Of a stretch of 64,000 nucleotides of DNA, positions 44,294-54,235 are shown one piece after another. Position 1 is the stretch's first letter. Each line of letters begins with the position of its first letter. Location: assembly GCA_016715905.1 (NCBI GenBank), contig JADJXI010000020.1, forward strand, positions 372,001-436,000, written 5' to 3'. The notes beneath the pieces are model-generated. The model had not been told where the DNA came from. It did no database searches and saw only the letters and a list, made by a program, of their open reading frames with translations. Made by a program: the position numbers and the translations under genes. This DNA is from Sphingobacteriaceae bacterium. GTDB lineage: Bacteria; Bacteroidota; Bacteroidia; B-17B0; Aurantibacillaceae.

Positions 44294-44380
44294 CATTTTT
44301 TTGATGTTTTCACAATATTTTAATAATTCTACCCCGAATAAAACTAGCATTTTCTATTTATATCGTAACTTTATCCAATT

Positions 44381-45910
44381 ATGCAGGAACAAATCCTCAT
44401 CCTCGATTTCGGCTCTCAATACACGCAACTCATTGCCCGCCGTCTTCGCGAAATTAATGTGTATTGTGAAATCCATCCGTATAATAAAATACCAAGCATA
44501 TCTCCTGATATTAAAGGGGTTATTTTGTCCGGTAGCCCACATAGCGTTCGGGAAGAGAAACCTTTAATGCCCGATTTAACTGCTATAAAGGGAAAATTAC
44601 CTCTTTTGGGCGTTTGTTACGGGGCTCAGTTTTTAGCGCATTTTTATGGGGGTGAAGTGGGAAAATCCAATTCCAGAGAATATGGCAGAGCTCATTTGCA
44701 GGTAAAAGATAAAACCTGCCCTCTATTTGAAGGTATGTCTGAAGAATCTCAGGTTTGGATGAGCCATGCTGATACTATTCTTAAAATTCCGGATAACTAC
44801 AGCATCACCGCAAGTACACACGATGTAAAAGTGGCTGCTTATCGTATAAAAGATGAAAATACCTACGCAATTCAGTTTCATCCCGAAGTTTATCATACTA
44901 CCGAAGGTTTAGCTCTTCTCAGAAATTTTGCATTCGGAATTTGTGGATGTAAAGGAGACTGGACACCTGCTTCTTTTGTTGAAACAACCGTTGCAGATTT
45001 GAAAAAACAAATCGGGAATGATAAAGTTATTTTAGGATTAAGCGGTGGCGTGGATAGCAGTGTTGCTGCCATGTTGTTGCATAAAGCAATAGGCAAAAAT
45101 TTGCATTGCATTTTTGTAGATAATGGCTTACTCCGAAAAAATGAATTTGAAAGTGTATTGGATTCATACAAACACATGGGTTTAAATGTGAAAGGTGTTG
45201 ATGCTAAAAATAAATTCTATACCGCTTTAAATGGTCTTTCCGACCCTGAACAAAAACGCAAAGCTATAGGTAAAACTTTTATTGATGTATTTGATGAGGA
45301 ATCAAAAGTGGATAAAGATGCTAAATGGTTGGGCCAGGGAACAATTTATCCGGATGTGATAGAAAGTTTGAGCGTAAAAGGACCTTCTGCAACTATTAAA
45401 TCTCATCATAACGTAGGCGGATTACCCGATTACATGAAACTAAAAATAGTTGAGCCTTTACGTAGCTTGTTTAAAGATGAAGTGAGAAGAGTAGGACATG
45501 AAATGGGACTCGATAAAAATTTATTACAACGTCATCCTTTTCCAGGTCCGGGTTTAGCCATTCGCATTCTTGGCGATATAACCGAACAAAAAGTTAAATT
45601 ATTACAAGAAGTAGATGCCATCTTTATTGATTCATTAAAGGCACAAAATTTGTATAATCAGGTTTGGCAGGCCGGTGCTATTTTACTACCTGTTCAAAGC
45701 GTTGGTGTTATGGGCGATGAACGTACTTATGAAAATGTGGTTGCTTTACGTGCGGTGAGCAGTACGGATGGTATGACGGCTGATTGGTGCCATTTGCCTT
45801 ACGAATTTTTGGCCAAAGTGAGTAATGATATCATTAATAAAGTGAAAGGTGTAAATCGTGTGGTGTACGATATTAGTTCTAAACCTCCTGCAACCATTGA
45901 GTGGGAATAA
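44381..45910 (+). CDS. guaA: GMP synthase (glutamine-hydrolysing)
   Basis: 509 residues, normal length. The N-terminal class I glutamine amidotransferase has the nucleophile in GVCYGAQF (Cys about 80) and the His/Glu in QFHPEVYHT (about 166-171). The ATP-PPase domain follows with the P-loop LGLSGGVDSSV (about 217-227), then the dimerisation domain with the conserved RHPFPGPGLAIRILG. It makes GMP from XMP, ATP and glutamine. The next gene's likely start is 13 bp after the stop. Confidence 0.97.
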   Translation: MQEQILILDFGSQYTQLIARRLREINVYCEIHPYNKIPSISPDIKGVILSGSPHSVREEKPLMPDLTAIKGKLPLLGVCYGAQFLAHFYGGEVGKSNSREYGRAHLQVKDKTCPLFEGMSEESQVWMSHADTILKIPDNYSITASTHDVKVAAYRIKDENTYAIQFHPEVYHTTEGLALLRNFAFGICGCKGDWTPASFVETTVADLKKQIGNDKVILGLSGGVDSSVAAMLLHKAIGKNLHCIFVDNGLLRKNEFESVLDSYKHMGLNVKGVDAKNKFYTALNGLSDPEQKRKAIGKTFIDVFDEESKVDKDAKWLGQGTIYPDVIESLSVKGPSATIKSHHNVGGLPDYMKLKIVEPLRSLFKDEVRRVGHEMGLDKNLLQRHPFPGPGLAIRILGDITEQKVKLLQEVDAIFIDSLKAQNLYNQVWQAGAILLPVQSVGVMGDERTYENVVALRAVSSTDGMTADWCHLPYEFLAKVSNDIINKVKGVNRVVYDISSKPPATIEWE

Positions 45911-45923
45911 TATTTTTCTTAAT

Positions 45924-47621
45924 TTGAATTTAAACCTTAAATATTTTTTGCTCGTAGTTGGATTTTTAATTCAGTTGAATATTCAGGCGCAAACCAAATC
46001 TACGGTTATTAAAAATATTGATGGAGTAGAGTATTATATTCATAGTATCGAAAAAGGTCAGAGTTTATACTCTCTCTCTAAATTATATAATGTTCCGTTA
46101 GATGAAATTTATTCCTTGAATCCGGAAGCAAAGGTGAGCACAAAACCCGGGCAAGAACTGAAAATTCCGGTACGTATTCCGAAAATTGCGGTCATTACTC
46201 CTACGGCAAGTACGCAAAATATTAATTCTGTTAATGAAATAGACTCCACCAAATACAAAGTATATAAAGTCGCTTCCAAAGAAACAATCTATGCCATCAC
46301 CAAAAAATTTAAAATTTCAGAAATAGAATTAAAAAGATGGAATCCGGGCTTAAATGCACAAACTTTAAAAGAAGGACAAGTTATTATTGTGGGAGAAAAG
46401 AAACCATCCTCCATTCGCTCTGTAGAAATGGCCACGGTAGCTTCTGTTAATTTAAATGAGAAAATGCCGGTTGCCGATACCAATAAAATTGTAATTCGAA
46501 AAGAAAAAAAGAATGCCTATCAATTGGCTTTACTATTGCCCTTCCGTTTTGATGAATTAGAAAATGTGGATGTGCAGGCCTTGGTTAAAAATAAATCCAA
46601 TTTCCCTTCTATTCCTTCCCTGGCGCTTGATTTTTATTTAGGATTTAAACGGGCAGTTGATTCTTTGAGCAAACCCGATTTTTCATTGAGCGTTAATTTA
46701 TACGATATTGATGATAAAGATTCCGCCAAGCTGGCGCAAACGGTAGTGGATCCTAAATTTGAAAAAACCGATTTTATATTCGGGCCGCTGCATATTTATG
46801 GATTTAAGCCTATGGCTAAAATGGCTAAAGATTTCCAAACTCCAATTGTTTCCCCTTTAACATCTCAAAATAAAATATTGTTCGATAATATTTTTGTTTC
46901 CAAAACAAATCCATCGCAATTTACTTTAATGGAAGAATTGGCCGATTACTGCATAGATTCCTTAATTAAAACGAGCGAAAAAATTATACTTGCGGTATCT
47001 TCTATGAATGATAAACGCGAACAAACTTTTGTAAAGGCTTTTAAAAAATATTATAACGATAAACAATTACTAAAAGGAAAAACTTTAAAGGATACCATTC
47101 AGGTGGTGCGCGGGTTAGTCGGAGTTAAAGGGGCATATAAAAGCGATGTGAAAAATATAGTAATTGTTTTGAGTAGTAATGAAGTTTTTATTTCTGATTT
47201 TACTACACAATTAGCCATTTTTGCACAGAAAAAAGACATTACGCTGTGCGGATGGGAATCGGTTTCATCACTCGAAAATATTGATCAGGAATACCTCAAT
47301 CAATTGCATTATACCTTTCCTTGTCAATACAATTTAACCAATACCGGCGCTTATAAAAATATGGTGGATGAATATAAAGCCGATCAAAATGCGTTTCCAA
47401 GTGAATATTTTTTCATTGGTTTTGACATGGCTATCTATTATTTAAATTTATTAAAACTACATGGCCCGGGTTACGTGATTTACCTCGATCAATTTCCGAG
47501 CGAAAGCAGTTATATGCGATTTAAATTTGTGCATCCCGATAACAATACCGGATTTGATAACCGCGGTGGTTATATTTTTACCTATACCGATTATTCCCTG
47601 CGCCTAACAGGATGGAAATAG
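45924..47621 (+). CDS. LysM-domain secreted protein with periplasmic-binding-protein-like domain
   Basis: About 565 residues from a TTG at 45924, which opens a signal peptide (LNLKYFLLVVGFLIQLNIQA, cleaved before QTKS); the only in-frame ATG, at 45858, lies inside guaA and gives a poor start. Two LysM modules follow (residues about 38-85, KGQSLYSLSKLYNVPLDEIY, and 105-150, KETIYAITKKFKISEIELKR). The C-terminal 380 residues resemble type I periplasmic binding proteins (ALLLPFRFDELEN, FIFGPLHIYGFKPMAK). It probably binds peptidoglycan in the periplasm. It overlaps hemF by 10 bases. Confidence 0.78.
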   Translation: MNLNLKYFLLVVGFLIQLNIQAQTKSTVIKNIDGVEYYIHSIEKGQSLYSLSKLYNVPLDEIYSLNPEAKVSTKPGQELKIPVRIPKIAVITPTASTQNINSVNEIDSTKYKVYKVASKETIYAITKKFKISEIELKRWNPGLNAQTLKEGQVIIVGEKKPSSIRSVEMATVASVNLNEKMPVADTNKIVIRKEKKNAYQLALLLPFRFDELENVDVQALVKNKSNFPSIPSLALDFYLGFKRAVDSLSKPDFSLSVNLYDIDDKDSAKLAQTVVDPKFEKTDFIFGPLHIYGFKPMAKMAKDFQTPIVSPLTSQNKILFDNIFVSKTNPSQFTLMEELADYCIDSLIKTSEKIILAVSSMNDKREQTFVKAFKKYYNDKQLLKGKTLKDTIQVVRGLVGVKGAYKSDVKNIVIVLSSNEVFISDFTTQLAIFAQKKDITLCGWESVSSLENIDQEYLNQLHYTFPCQYNLTNTGAYKNMVDEYKADQNAFPSEYFFIGFDMAIYYLNLLKLHGPGYVIYLDQFPSESSYMRFKFVHPDNNTGFDNRGGYIFTYTDYSLRLTGWK

Positions 47622-48565
47622 AAAGGACGCATATTGCAGACTGGTTAAAAAATTTGCAGGACCAAATTTGTACGGCCTTAGAACAAGCCGACGGCAAGGC
47701 AAAATTCATAGAAGATAATTGGAAGAGAGAAGATGGTAGCCAGCCGGATAGGCAGGGAGGAGGAGGAAGAACCCGAATTATTCAAAACGGAAAAGTCATT
47801 GAAAAAGGAGGGGTGTTGTTTAGCGAAGTATTTGGTAAGGCCCCTGAATTTTTATTTAAAGAGAAAGAACATTCCACGGCAGAGGCACAAAGCAACGAGC
47901 ATCAGTTTTATGCTACCGGAGTAAGTATAGTCATTCATCCTGAAAGTCCCCGAGTGCCCATCATTCACATGAATGTGCGATATTTTGAATTGAGGAATAA
48001 AGAAAATTTAATTGTACAAAAATGGTTAGGTGGTGGAATTGATTTAACCCCGCACTATGTGGTGGAAGAAGATGCTAAATATTTTCATGGGGAATTAAAA
48101 AAAGTGTGTGATAAGCATCAGGCAGAATATTACCAAGCACATAAAAAATGGGCAGATGATTATTTCTTTATCACCCATAGAAAGGAAACCCGGGGAGTAG
48201 GCGGAATATTTTTTGATCGTTTAAATGAAGGAGGCGGCATGAGTTTTGAAAAAAATCTGAGCTATTGGAAAGACGTAGGCAGTTTGTTTGCGCCGGTGTA
48301 CTGCGAATTAATAGCCCGGAATAAAAGTAAAAGCTATAATGAACAAAATAAACAATGGCAGTTATTGCGCAGAGGAAGATATGTGGAGTTTAATTTGGTT
48401 TATGATAAGGGAACAAAGTTTGGTTTGGAATCTAACGGACGTGTAGAATCTATTTTAATGAGTTTACCCAAAACAGCAGGCTGGGAATACAATTTTTCAC
48501 CCGAAAAAACCTCCGAAGAAGAAAAAACACTTTCTTATTTGAAAAAGGGTGTAGAGTGGGTGTAG
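47612..48565 (+). CDS. hemF: Coproporphyrinogen III oxidase, oxygen-dependent
   Basis: 317 residues, typical. Conserved stretches include DGSQPDRQGGGGRTRIIQNG, GVSIVIHPESPRVPIIHMNV, the substrate-binding WLGGGIDLTPHYV, GVGGIFFDRLNE and the RRGRYVEFNLVYDKGTKFGL end motif. It converts coproporphyrinogen III to protoporphyrinogen IX in aerobic haem synthesis, implying an organism able to use oxygen. The start ATG lies inside the end of the LysM gene, so translation is coupled. Confidence 0.96.
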   Translation: MEIERTHIADWLKNLQDQICTALEQADGKAKFIEDNWKREDGSQPDRQGGGGRTRIIQNGKVIEKGGVLFSEVFGKAPEFLFKEKEHSTAEAQSNEHQFYATGVSIVIHPESPRVPIIHMNVRYFELRNKENLIVQKWLGGGIDLTPHYVVEEDAKYFHGELKKVCDKHQAEYYQAHKKWADDYFFITHRKETRGVGGIFFDRLNEGGGMSFEKNLSYWKDVGSLFAPVYCELIARNKSKSYNEQNKQWQLLRRGRYVEFNLVYDKGTKFGLESNGRVESILMSLPKTAGWEYNFSPEKTSEEEKTLSYLKKGVEWV

Positions 48566-48600
48566 TTAAATCTTAAAAATTTTCTAATTCATTGTTCATT

Positions 48601-48948
48601 TTATTTTACTAAGTGAAAATTAATTTGATTTTCAGATTTATCTTTTATGTATTGTGCACTCACAAACTTATAAGCTGGATAACCTGCCGACTTAAATGAA
48701 CAGCCCAAGTAATATTTTTTAAACTTTTTCCTTTTAAACGAAAAAAAGTAATTACCGTTTTCATCAGTACGGGTCGTATTTAAATATTTAAAGTCGCCAG
48801 AACCAATTAAAATGTACAATTGTATAGTAGCATTGGCAATTGTTGCACCATTTTTATCGTAAACTGTACCAGTACAATTTGTAGTTTTTTGACAAGAAGA
48901 AAAAAGCAACATGAGTAAAAAGATGAAAGTATAACATATGCTTTTCAT
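48601..48948 (-). CDS. Small lipoprotein with carboxypeptidase-regulatory-like fold
   Basis: 115 residues. The lipobox LLFSSC (Cys19) is preceded by a signal peptide. The body TVYDKNGATIANATIQLYIL and TDENGNYFFSFK shows the beta-sandwich pattern of CarboxypepD_reg-like modules. It is similar in layout to the next gene upstream (48952-49272), so the two may be paralogues. It is last in the leftward run that includes the GH16 gene. Function is unknown. Confidence 0.7.
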   Translation of the reverse strand: MKSICYTFIFLLMLLFSSCQKTTNCTGTVYDKNGATIANATIQLYILIGSGDFKYLNTTRTDENGNYFFSFKRKKFKKYYLGCSFKSAGYPAYKFVSAQYIKDKSENQINFHLVK

Positions 48949-48951
48949 TTT

Positions 48952-49272
48952 TTACTTTATTAAAATAATGTCTTTTATATTTACTGCGCCTTTAACCAAA
49001 GTATACTCACAGAATTTAGAGTCGAAATCACAAGTAACACAGTAAGAATTATTTTTTTTGGCGTCGAACGAAAATTCATAATAACCACTTGAACCTGTAG
49101 TAGCGTAACTAAAGCTTTCTGCATAATCACGATCTTTTGTAATTAACAAATCAACAGAGATATTCGTGACTGGTTGTCCGGATGCAGAATACACATATCC
49201 CTTACAAATTGTTTTTTTTGTACAATTGGTTAAAATAGAAATTAAAAAAATCAAATAAAGTAGTCTTTTCAT
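48952..49272 (-). CDS. Small lipoprotein, likely paralogue of its neighbour
   Basis: 106 residues. The signal peptide and ILTNC lipobox (Cys17) are followed by KGYVYSASGQPVTNISVDLL and GSSGYYEFSFDAKKNN, the same module as the gene at 48601. It lies 3 bp from each neighbour, so it is cotranscribed with them. Surface or periplasmic role unknown. Confidence 0.68.
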   Translation of the reverse strand: MKRLLYLIFLISILTNCTKKTICKGYVYSASGQPVTNISVDLLITKDRDYAESFSYATTGSSGYYEFSFDAKKNNSYCVTCDFDSKFCEYTLVKGAVNIKDIILIK

Positions 49273-49275
49273 TTT

Positions 49276-49791
49276 TTAAGGTTGTGCATAAAAGGTGCCA
49301 TTTGAAATTGCAAGTGTACTAGAAGGATTTGAACTTAAGGTCATTATAGCCGAAAATGTACCGGCATAAATATTGTTGGGTCTATCATACTTAGTAACAT
49401 TTATAGTGCCGGATTTAGAGATATACGTCACTAAATTAATGCCTGGAGAACCATAATTTAAAACAAAGCGGTTAATTGTACTAACAGTTGAACTATCATG
49501 CGAAAAATTACCAAGACCATTCACTTTTAAGGTGAAACCAAAAGAGATACTGTCAGTTTGAGAATAGGCATTAAGCATTAATAATGAATCTATGCCTTGC
49601 GTTATTAAAGGAGCACAATTCATATCGCTTGTATTAAAATTACTATTTCCAAGCATGCATGAAAAATTTTGACTAATAATTTGTTGTGTTTGGTTGCTTT
49701 GATTTACGCTACTCTTTTTATCTTTTTTACTACATTGAATTAAGACTGATAATAGACTCATTAAAAAAAAGTATTTATTTATCTTATACAT
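49276..49791 (-). CDS. Small lipoprotein of unknown function
   Basis: 171 residues. The N-terminus has a signal peptide with lipobox VLIQC (Cys20), followed by a Lys/Ser/Gln-rich linker and a beta-rich domain (FGFTLKVNGLGNF, VTYISKSGTINVTKY). No family is recognised beyond similarity to small Bacteroidota lipoproteins. It sits between GH16 and two short lipoproteins, 3 bp from each, in one operon. Confidence 0.65.
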   Translation of the reverse strand: MYKINKYFFLMSLLSVLIQCSKKDKKSSVNQSNQTQQIISQNFSCMLGNSNFNTSDMNCAPLITQGIDSLLMLNAYSQTDSISFGFTLKVNGLGNFSHDSSTVSTINRFVLNYGSPGINLVTYISKSGTINVTKYDRPNNIYAGTFSAIMTLSSNPSSTLAISNGTFYAQP

Positions 49792-49794
49792 GAT

Positions 49795-51663
49795 TTAATT
49801 CTTAATTATTTTTTTTGAAATTTTGGAGTCGTCTTTAAATATAAATTTAAGGAAATATACACCATTAGCAAAAGATTCTATATTTACCTCTTTACTAATT
49901 AATAATTCAAATTCTCTTCCACTTAAATCAACAAGATTTAGTTGTTTAATTTCGTCGAATAAATTTTCCGGTAAAGAAATTGTTATTTTGTCTTTCGTTG
50001 GAATTGGTGAAATATTAAAGTATTCTTCAGTTTTTAAATAATATTTTTCTTTATATTGTTCCATTGTTTTATTAAATTCTGATTCAACAATAGAATCTAT
50101 TTTAAATTCAGTTTGTTTTAAAAGCGAATCTTTGGAAGGAGTCTGCCTTTGATAAAAGTCATTCCACAGTTTATTTTCATTTTGGTCTGGCCTAGCCTGA
50201 TTTCCACAATCAGTTATTCTCATTTCGACATAAGTATCCCCCTCAAAAAAAGCGTCCCCTAAAATTGCAATTTCATCAGTGGCTAATAGAATAACAGGGA
50301 TGTCTCGCCAATCAGGACCTGCGCCAGGGACAATAATACTTCCTGGTTTATATTGCCTAAAATTATTATTTATATTCGAACAACCTACACTCAAATTTCT
50401 ACCAGTTAATATTCCTGTGTTATATGAAATATTATCTAAATCATTTAATGTGCAAACTGATTTATCAACTCCGCAACAAAAAGGTTGATAAACCCGAACA
50501 TAATCTACTAACATATCTAAATTTGCTTGTTGATAATTTAAGAAATCATGATTCTTATAAGTAGAATTAGCATTGTTGTTGATTACTAAACTCATTGCAT
50601 TCCCCTTTTTTGGAAAGTATGAATCTTGCCTTATTTGACTTGCCAAATAAGGTTGCGGTGGTTGGGGGGGTGGCCAAGAAACAATATTTGGAAGCCACCA
50701 TGGTCTTGGCCCATAATTTATATATGGAATGGTAGGTAAAAGGTTATCAGGCAATCCTTGAATTTCCTGACAATTATAAGTGAATCGAGGATCAAAATTA
50801 CTAGCAGAAAAATTCCATACACAACTTTGAACGAAGTTGAAGCCAAGAAAGTACTTAGCGGCATAGCCCACTGGAATTCCGTCTACTGAAATTTTAACTT
50901 CATAGTCGTTCCAATCTAATTTATATAAATGCCAATCATTAATAGCAAAAGGATATTTATCACCGGTTTTACATCCTTTTGTATTGTTCGGACCCGTATG
51001 AATAGTCATTTGATGATAATCATAAGATTCGCAAATACTATTAGGGCTTACATCGTCATCAAAAAATTCGAAAATATCAATTTCAGCATAATTATCTAAT
51101 TTATTACCTAATAACCAAAAAGCAGGCCACATTTTATTTACAGTTGGAACTTTTATTCTTGCTTCAAAAACTCCCGTTCTAAATCGCGAAAGACTACTAA
51201 TCATTCCGGAAGTGAATGGATAGTTAAAAGAGCCATTATTATTTATTCTTGGCACATTTTCAATAATAAATGAAAATGTGGCTATACCATTATTTAGTTT
51301 TATATTATGATTAGTTATTGAGTCAGTTTTTATGTTGTGATAATATCCGTCTTTAAACCATGTAGATTTCTTATTCACATCATTCATACCTCCAAAATCA
51401 TCATCATGTGTATATCCAAGCGTAAATCCCCATTTATTAGGCAAATCAAAATTATGATCAAAATTCTCCACCAAAACAGGATATAAATAATTGCAACCTG
51501 CTTCTAACCCACAGTTTTCCGTATATAAATCTTTCACCTTGACTTGATTTTCACATTCTGTTTTTGGTTTAGACAATACACGAGGGAAAACAAAAGGTCC
51601 TTGTGCATTTGTATTATTAATAAAATAAATAATACAAATTATTATCAAGTAAGTTAATCTCAT
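49795..51663 (-). CDS. Secreted glycoside hydrolase family 16 protein with T9SS sorting domain
   Basis: 622 residues with an N-terminal signal peptide (ending NTNA before QGPF). The GH16 region spans about 60-400; the catalytic motif EIDIFE lies at about 193-198, preceded by FEARIKVPTVNKMWPAFWLL. Many GH16 enzymes cleave beta-1,3/1,4-glucans such as laminarin; substrate specificity cannot be read here. The last 80 residues (FNISPIPTKDKITISLPE, ending DSKISKKIIKN) are a type A T9SS C-terminal domain. Its ATG overlaps the stop of the preceding broken gene by 4 bases. Confidence 0.88.
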   Translation of the reverse strand: MRLTYLIIICIIYFINNTNAQGPFVFPRVLSKPKTECENQVKVKDLYTENCGLEAGCNYLYPVLVENFDHNFDLPNKWGFTLGYTHDDDFGGMNDVNKKSTWFKDGYYHNIKTDSITNHNIKLNNGIATFSFIIENVPRINNNGSFNYPFTSGMISSLSRFRTGVFEARIKVPTVNKMWPAFWLLGNKLDNYAEIDIFEFFDDDVSPNSICESYDYHQMTIHTGPNNTKGCKTGDKYPFAINDWHLYKLDWNDYEVKISVDGIPVGYAAKYFLGFNFVQSCVWNFSASNFDPRFTYNCQEIQGLPDNLLPTIPYINYGPRPWWLPNIVSWPPPQPPQPYLASQIRQDSYFPKKGNAMSLVINNNANSTYKNHDFLNYQQANLDMLVDYVRVYQPFCCGVDKSVCTLNDLDNISYNTGILTGRNLSVGCSNINNNFRQYKPGSIIVPGAGPDWRDIPVILLATDEIAILGDAFFEGDTYVEMRITDCGNQARPDQNENKLWNDFYQRQTPSKDSLLKQTEFKIDSIVESEFNKTMEQYKEKYYLKTEEYFNISPIPTKDKITISLPENLFDEIKQLNLVDLSGREFELLISKEVNIESFANGVYFLKFIFKDDSKISKKIIKN

Positions 51664-52956
51664 TTTCCTTTTAGAATTTTAATTTCATTCTCCAAATCAA
51701 TCACATGTAAGTAAAGCAGTTCTATTTTTTCCAACAACTTTGCATCCATTTCATTCACATTATAACCATTTTGAATTACTTCTTCTTCACTGGGCATGCC
51801 AGGCAAATGTTTTTGTTTATCGATAAATTGTTTAACATCTTGTAATTTTTCTTTTCTATTTTCAGTAAAGACAAAATCAGACCATGTATCGGGTTTAAGT
51901 ATATATAAACTTCTTCCTACAATCTTACCATCAACACTTAACATTGCATCAGTGTGTGGTTGTTTTGGTTTAGAAACTCCTATTCTAGTTCTGCCATCAC
52001 CATCAACCTGAAAGCTTGAGATAGAGTCCGTTTTGTTATAAACTGAATAAGCAATTCTGTTTTTCTTTACTTTAGACCTCACACCATCACCATCCTAACC
52101 GTCAACATTGAACCGAGATGATTGAGCTTCATTGATAGCGCCAACAGTCATTCTTCCATCATCTCCTATGAAAAAAAGATAATTAAAGCTGTTTGGGCTA
52201 CCACTTGGTTTCCAAAAATTTAAACCAGGAATGGAGGAATTTCCAGCGTTCAGGTATTCAATACCCCAATCACCATTAGGGCTTCCGCCATCAAAAACTA
52301 CTTGAGGGCCACCAAAAGAATTATTATTGCTCAAACGCAAAACACCTTCATTAAAATGATATTCTTTACCATTGGTGCTACCAGGATTTGAAATGCCAAA
52401 TCCAATTTTTCCATCTGGCTTAATAAATAAGCGGCTTTGATTGTTAGCTTTCAAAATAAAGTCATAATTATCACAGGTTCCTATATTATTAGGAATTGGA
52501 GAATTAATTAATGCTGAAATATTATTTCCACCATATGTCCAAGATGGAGCGTTGTCGTAGCAAAGCCAATTAGCTGGAAGCGAAGGTCCCTTAAATAAAT
52601 TACCATTATTATCGCTTAATATTTGTGAAATACCCCCACCTGATAAAGTGGCCATTTGTACCGCATTACCAAAAACAGCAGGGCCGTTTGCAAATAATGA
52701 ACCTGCTATATTAACGTCTTGCTGTGCTGTAACATCATCAACAACCGTTAGTGTTGAATTTACAGTCATGGATTGAGTTTCCATTGAACCCATTGCTGTA
52801 ATAGTATTATTTACTTGTATATTATTACAGGTAAATGTGGGAGGTACTTGTGCGATTATTGTGTAATTAATCAGCGATAATATAATAGCCAAAACTGATT
52901 TATGACTTAATCTAAGAGCTTTTAAGCTGAGGGGGGGGGGTAAATTGTATTTTCAT
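51660..52956 (-). pseudogene. Broken secreted tail-fibre-like protein gene (homopolymer shift plus in-frame amber)
   Basis: Two parts in the same frame, 52892-52095 and 52094-51660, are separated by a TAG codon (complement 52095-52097) in FNVDG-stop-DGDGVRSKV, four codons before the GTG at 52082. Upstream, an ATG at 52956 followed by a run of ten C (minus strand) leads out of frame and stops at 52912. With nine C it would read MKIQFTPPLSLKALRLSHKS and join the TTG-started frame as a proper signal peptide. The C-terminal part (KHLPGMPSEEEVIQNGYNVN, KLLEKIELLYLHVIDLENEI) is a common end domain of Bacteroidota secreted and tail-fibre-like proteins. Inactive as it stands, unless it is phase-variable and read through. 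Confidence 0.8.
52931..52940. repeat. Run of ten G (C on the coding strand) inside a signal-peptide region
   Basis: An uninterrupted ten-base tract in a strongly AT-rich region. On the minus strand it lies seven codons into an ORF, where loss of one base restores the frame of the downstream gene, so it is a plausible slipped-strand phase switch. Confidence 0.85.
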
Positions 52957-53176
52957 GATTTTTGTTTCTTATAACGAAGTTATAGTATTTTTTTGAAGAA
53001 ACAAATGAAACTTATAGTATTAACAAATAAGTATGTAAGATTTTACAGGTTTTCGTAAAAAAGTATTTAGGGTTAGTATAGTTTCAAAGCAAACCCAAGC
53101 CAGTAAGAATGCCTTAAGCACGTATTAAAAGTGAATGAATAGTATTTAAATATTAAAAATTTCTTACATTTAGTAA

Positions 53177-53950
53177 ATGAAGAGAATTCATACTTTTTTA
53201 AATGCATTTTTTATTGGGCTTCTTATTTTAGGATTTAACTCCTGCAAAAAAGGACACTATGGCGATTGCTTTAAATCCAACGGTCCCATTGTGAGTGAAA
53301 CACGGGTGCCGGGAACATTTACTCGAATTATAACGGAGAATAAAATTGATGTAGAAGTTTTGCAGGGAAATGAATACAAAGTAGAAGTGATTGCCGGTAA
53401 AAACATTATTAAACATATCCTAACTGAAATACAAGGCGATACTATTTTGAAAATTGAGAATACCAATCGCTGTAATTTTGTGCGCGGTTATAAAAAAAAT
53501 ATTCAAGTTAAAGTAACCATGCCTTATCTTTCCTGGATTGGTAATTATGGTGTAGGAACCATACGAATTAATGCTGCGTTTAAACAAGATTCCCTGCTGT
53601 TTGTGCGCAATGAAAATTCAGGCGATACTTATATTTCCGGTCAATATAAAACCTTAGCCACCAGCTCGCATGGAAATGGGAATATTTTATTAAGCGGTTC
53701 GGCTAAAGAACTTTTTGTGTATATGAAAGGAACCAACTTTACCTACGCTGAAGACTTAATAGTGAGTGATTATGTTTTAATAGATTCTTATAGTATTGGC
53801 GATGCATACATCAATTTAGCAAACACTAAAACTTTTAATTATAATCTTTGGAAATCGGGAAGCATATACTATTCCGGTAATCCACAGGCCTTGGTAAATT
53901 TAAGTGCCGGCGAATCTTTAGGCAAGGGGAAATTGGTAAAGTTGGATTGA
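53177..53950 (+). CDS. Lipoprotein with GIN (DUF2807) auto-adhesion-like domain
   Basis: 257 residues. The signal peptide ends in LGFNSC (Cys23). The body starts VSETRVPGTFTRIITENKID and continues with the repeated right-handed beta-helix pattern of head-GIN/DUF2807 domains (VLQGNEYKVEVIAGKN, YISGQYKTLATSSHGNGNIL). Function in Bacteroidota is unknown; members are periplasmic or surface lipoproteins. Stand-alone gene, with TACATTTA upstream as a weak promoter box. Confidence 0.82.
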   Translation: MKRIHTFLNAFFIGLLILGFNSCKKGHYGDCFKSNGPIVSETRVPGTFTRIITENKIDVEVLQGNEYKVEVIAGKNIIKHILTEIQGDTILKIENTNRCNFVRGYKKNIQVKVTMPYLSWIGNYGVGTIRINAAFKQDSLLFVRNENSGDTYISGQYKTLATSSHGNGNILLSGSAKELFVYMKGTNFTYAEDLIVSDYVLIDSYSIGDAYINLANTKTFNYNLWKSGSIYYSGNPQALVNLSAGESLGKGKLVKLD

Positions 53951-53965
53951 ACGAGTGGCGATTAA

Positions 53966-54235
53966 TTAACCCTTTTTAAATTTAAATACCACAAAAAGCA
54001 TAAACAATACCGGAAGCGAACTCAACACCATGCCTAAATAGCCTTTAGGATAACTCTCTTCTTCGTAAAATCTTCGCTGATTTAAAAAAATATTAATGCC
54101 TGAAAGTATAAATCCCAAAATGGATAAACCTATGCCCATGTACAAATTCTGGATTCTGAAAATACAAATAGCGGCAAAAATTCCAACTAGTATAGAGGCA
54201 TATCCCAAAGCGTAATACAGCACTCTGATATTCAT
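53966..54235 (-). CDS. Small membrane protein, unknown
   Basis: 89 residues with three hydrophobic helices (about 5-25, 32-50 and 66-85). The start ATG overlaps the stop of the helicase gene by one base (TAATG), so it is the second gene of that operon. No family is recognised. Confidence 0.65.
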   Translation of the reverse strand: MNIRVLYYALGYASILVGIFAAICIFRIQNLYMGIGLSILGFILSGINIFLNQRRFYEEESYPKGYLGMVLSSLPVLFMLFVVFKFKKG

